DNA from: Alphaproteobacteria bacterium
GTDB taxonomy: Bacteria; Pseudomonadota; Alphaproteobacteria; Sphingomonadales; Sphingomonadaceae
Length of the DNA: 6,272 bases
Assembly (NCBI GenBank): GCA_018828205.1
Contig: JAHJWA010000040.1
Span: 1 to 6,272, forward strand
Direction: 5' to 3'
Made by a program: the position numbers and the translations under genes
Part shown: piece after piece, positions 4,102 to 6,272 of the stretch
Position numbering within the stretch: position 1 is the stretch's first letter
Layout of the letters: each line of letters starts with the position of its first letter
Notes under the pieces: generated by a model
Database searches by the model: none
Told to the model about the DNA's origin: nothing
The model's input: the letters and a program-made list of their open reading frames with translations, nothing else

Positions 4102-5934
4102 ATGATCCACCGCCTGTTTCCCGTTCTTTTGCTCGCCGGCTGCGCCGCGCAGAGCGAACCTCTCGCAACCGTCGGCCCGGTCGAAGCTGGCCCGGCGGGG
4201 CAGGCCTCCGCGCAGGAGGATGCGCGCCTGCTCGCATTTCTCGATGCCGCTTTTGACGCGCAAGCCGCGTTGAGCCCTGAGACGCTGACGAGCCTGGGCT
4301 CGCGGCAGGATTACGACCGGCTCGGCGACTACACGCTCGAGAGCGGCGACGAGGAACTGCAGCTGGCCGAGAGCCAGCTGGCGCAGCTGCGCGCCGAGTT
4401 CGATCCCGCACGGCTGGGGCCCTCTGCGCGGCTCAGCTACGCGCTGTTCGAACGCGAGGTCGAGCGTCGCCGCGAGAGCGATCGCTTCCGCGCCTATGGG
4501 TTTCCGGTTTCGACCAACGGCACGCCCGCGGGCAGCATCCCGGTGTTCCTGATCAACCAGCACCGCGTGGAAAGCGTCTCCGACGCGCGCGCCTATATCG
4601 CCAGGCTGCGCGACAGCGAACGGGTCATGCGCGAGACCGTGGCGGTGATGGAGCAGCAGGCTGCGCTCGGGATCGTGCCTCCCGAAATGGTGTTCGAGCC
4701 GGCGACGGCGGATGCCCGCAGCATCCTTGCGGGTGCGCCGTTCGGCTCGGGTCCGGACAACCCGATCTGGGCGGACTTCCAGGCGAAGGTGAACGCGCTC
4801 GCGATCCCGGACGGGGAAAAGACCGAACTGCTCGGCGATGGCCGCGCGGCGCTGACCGGTCCGTTCCGCAGCGGGGTCGAAGCGCTGCTCGCGGGAATTC
4901 AGGCGCTCGAGCCGCGTGCCGATGGCAACAATGGCGCCTGGAGCCTGCCCGATGGCGAAGCCTATTACGCCAACCGGCTCGCGACCTACACGACCACCGA
5001 TCTTTCCGCCGACCGGATCCACGCGATCGGTCTCGATCAGGTCGCGGCCATTCGCGCCGAGATGGAAGAGGTGAAGCGGCAGATCGGGTTTGCCGGTACG
5101 CTGGAGGAATTCTTCGCCGCGCTGCGCAGCGATCCCGCCTACAAATACCCCAACACCGCGGAAGGGCGCGAGCGCTATCTCGAGGAGGCGCGCACGCTGA
5201 TCGCGAGCGTCATGGCCAAGGCCCCGCAATATTTCGAGCGTCTGCCCGAAGCCGCGCTGGAAGTGCGCGCGGTGGAGCCGTTCCGTCAGGACACAGCGGC
5301 CGTCGCCTTCTACAACCGCCCCGCGCCGGACGGGTCGCGGCCCGGCATCTTCTACGTCAATCTGGCGGATATGAACCAGGTCAACCGGATCCAGACCGAT
5401 GCCATCGCCGCGCATGAAGGGGCTCCGGGCCACCATTTCCAGATCGCCCGCGCGCAGGAACTGCAGGGGCTGCCCAAATTCCGGCGCTTCGGCGGATACA
5501 GCGCCTACACCGAAGGCTGGGCGCTCTACACCGAGCGGCTGGCCGACGAGATGGGCGTCTATACGACGCCCGAGCAGCGCTTCGGCATGCTGTCGCTCCA
5601 GATGTGGCGCGCGATCCGGCTGGTCCTCGACACCGGCATCCATTCCAAGCGCTGGTCGCGCGAGCAGGCGATCGACTATTTCCGCGCCAATTCGCCCAAT
5701 TCGGAACGCGACATCCGCAAGGAGGTCGACCGCTACATCAACAATCCCGGCCAGGCGACGAGCTACATGATCGGCCAGCTCAAGATCGCCGAATTGCGGG
5801 ATCGCGCCGAACGCGAGCTGGGCCCGCGCTTCGATATCCGCGCCTTCCACGAGGCGGTGCTGGGCCAGGGCGCCCTGCCGCTGGATACGCTGGAAGGTCA
5901 GGTGGACGCGTATATCGCCCGCAGCAAGGGATAG
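4102..5934 (+). CDS. DUF885 family putative metallopeptidase, lipoprotein
   Basis: A 610-aa exported protein of the DUF885 family (PF05960), which by its motifs looks like a zinc peptidase of the gluzincin kind. Direct biochemical knowledge of the family is thin. The signal peptide MIHRLFPVLLLAGC ends in lipobox LAGC (C14, then Ala), implying an outer-membrane-anchored periplasmic lipoprotein. The mid-region has GAWSLPDGEAYYANRL (278-293) and LSADRIHAIGLDQV (301-314). The probable metal site is HEGAPGHHFQ (438-447), with E471 in YTEGWALYTE (469-478) as a third ligand candidate. D510-TGIH514 and GQATSYMIGQL (550-560) are other conserved blocks. Length is typical and the protein appears complete. 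The ATG at 4102 is chosen because GAGGA (4089-4093) lies 8 nt upstream and the lipoprotein signal starts there. A peptidase gene follows 83 nt downstream. Confidence 0.92.
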   Translation: MIHRLFPVLLLAGCAAQSEPLATVGPVEAGPAGQASAQEDARLLAFLDAAFDAQAALSPETLTSLGSRQDYDRLGDYTLESGDEELQLAESQLAQLRAEFDPARLGPSARLSYALFEREVERRRESDRFRAYGFPVSTNGTPAGSIPVFLINQHRVESVSDARAYIARLRDSERVMRETVAVMEQQAALGIVPPEMVFEPATADARSILAGAPFGSGPDNPIWADFQAKVNALAIPDGEKTELLGDGRAALTGPFRSGVEALLAGIQALEPRADGNNGAWSLPDGEAYYANRLATYTTTDLSADRIHAIGLDQVAAIRAEMEEVKRQIGFAGTLEEFFAALRSDPAYKYPNTAEGRERYLEEARTLIASVMAKAPQYFERLPEAALEVRAVEPFRQDTAAVAFYNRPAPDGSRPGIFYVNLADMNQVNRIQTDAIAAHEGAPGHHFQIARAQELQGLPKFRRFGGYSAYTEGWALYTERLADEMGVYTTPEQRFGMLSLQMWRAIRLVLDTGIHSKRWSREQAIDYFRANSPNSERDIRKEVDRYINNPGQATSYMIGQLKIAELRDRAERELGPRFDIRAFHEAVLGQGALPLDTLEGQVDAYIARSKG

Positions 5935-5935
5935 G

Positions 5936-5959
5936 CGCGCGCCGCTCCGCCGGCGCGCG
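5936..5959 (+). terminator. Strong GC hairpin right after the DUF885 stop codon
   Basis: CGCGCGCC (5936-5943) and GGCGCGCG (5952-5959) form a perfect 8-bp stem with an 8-nt loop, starting 1 nt after the TAG stop. No T-run follows (the next bases are GGGCACTTCCC), so this is not a classical intrinsic terminator. It may stabilise the 3' end of the DUF885 message or partially terminate before the S9 peptidase gene. Confidence 0.4.
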
Positions 5960-6017
5960 GGGCACTTCCCATCCGCAAAAAGCCGGTGCTACCTGAGCGC
6001 CGAAGGAGACGACGAGA

Positions 6018-6272
6018 ATGATCCGAGCCGCGACCCTGCTGACAGCCAGCCTGTTTGCCCTGCAGACTGCGCCGATCCTGGCGCAGCAACGCCCCGAGCC
6101 CTCGGGGCAGGCTTCGGCGCAAGCGCAGCGGGAACCGGCGGCCGCGCCCATGTCCGGTGCCGCCCTCGGCAGCGCGCGCATGGGACCCGAACGGCGGTTC
6201 ACCGGAGCCGACCTGTTCGATCTCGCGCTTGCATCGGATCCGCAGATCAGCCCCGACGGACGCTATATTGCC
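6018..6272 (+). CDS. Exported S9-family (prolyl-oligopeptidase-like) peptidase, N-terminal part
   Basis: The first 85 codons of a gene that runs off the right edge. ATG 6018 follows AAGGAG (6003-6008) with a 9-nt spacer. The N-terminus MIRAATLLTASLFALQTAPILA is a Sec signal peptide, likely cleaved after A22 before QQR. A disordered Gln/Ala/Pro-rich linker follows, then RRFTGADLFDLALASDPQISPDGRYIA. That last block is the entry to the TolB-like/WD40 beta-propeller of secreted S9 acylaminoacyl-peptidase-type enzymes. In such enzymes the catalytic alpha/beta-hydrolase domain (Ser-Asp-His) is at the C-terminus, which is outside the window and so cannot be checked. Its own Shine-Dalgarno and the 83-nt gap leave it open whether it is co-transcribed with the DUF885 gene. 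Together they suggest periplasmic peptide breakdown. Confidence 0.82.
   Translation, partial: MIRAATLLTASLFALQTAPILAQQRPEPSGQASAQAQREPAAAPMSGAALGSARMGPERRFTGADLFDLALASDPQISPDGRYIA

Noticed and set aside
3760..5850. A 696-codon open frame on the minus strand, antisense to the DUF885 gene
   Set aside because: Its Arg/Gly/His-rich translation matches no family, it runs across the riboswitch, and it mirrors the GC-biased codon use of the real gene on the other strand.

Overview
The window is a GC-rich stretch of an ordinary-looking bacterial chromosome. Its gene content (a caa3-type CtaG oxidase assembly factor, a DUF2231 protein paired with a sorbosone-dehydrogenase-like lipoprotein, a YciA-type thioesterase, DUF1289, DUF885 and an exported S9 peptidase) fits an alphaproteobacterium. 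The Sphingomonadales/Erythrobacteraceae are the best guess. This rests on protein resemblance recalled from memory, not on a search. I see no mobile element, CRISPR array, tRNA or rRNA.

Layout: (1) Positions 1-755, minus strand: ctaG (755-54) is followed after 3 nt by the first 16 codons of a CopD/HemJ-like membrane protein that runs off the left edge. (2) Positions 756-1072: a divergent intergenic region with two GC-rich palindromes. (3) Positions 1073-2829, plus strand: a two-gene operon with ATGA overlap, encoding a four-helix DUF2231 membrane protein (TTG start) and a 443-aa PQQ-type sugar/sorbosone dehydrogenase lipoprotein. (4) Positions 2950-3943, minus strand: a complete cobalamin riboswitch (3943-3767), a leader of about 220 nt, a YciA-like acyl-CoA thioesterase (3542-3144) and, 2 nt further on, a 63-aa four-cysteine DUF1289 protein. 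This unit converges on the dehydrogenase operon. (5) Positions 4102-5934, plus strand: a DUF885 putative metallopeptidase lipoprotein. It is followed by the start of an S9-family (prolyl-oligopeptidase-like) peptidase from 6018 that runs off the right edge.

How the parts may work together: regions 1 and 3 point to envelope electron transfer (oxidase assembly, and a periplasmic PQQ dehydrogenase with a possible membrane partner). Region 5 points to breakdown of peptides outside the cytoplasm. The most unusual item is region 4. The B12 riboswitch has no recognisable B12 synthesis, uptake, metE or ribonucleotide reductase gene behind it. The only genes downstream, before the convergent operon, are the thioesterase and DUF1289. 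Either the thioesterase is a B12-repressed gene, which would make sense if it relieves acyl-CoA build-up when B12-dependent mutases stall, or the riboswitch is a relic of a lost gene.
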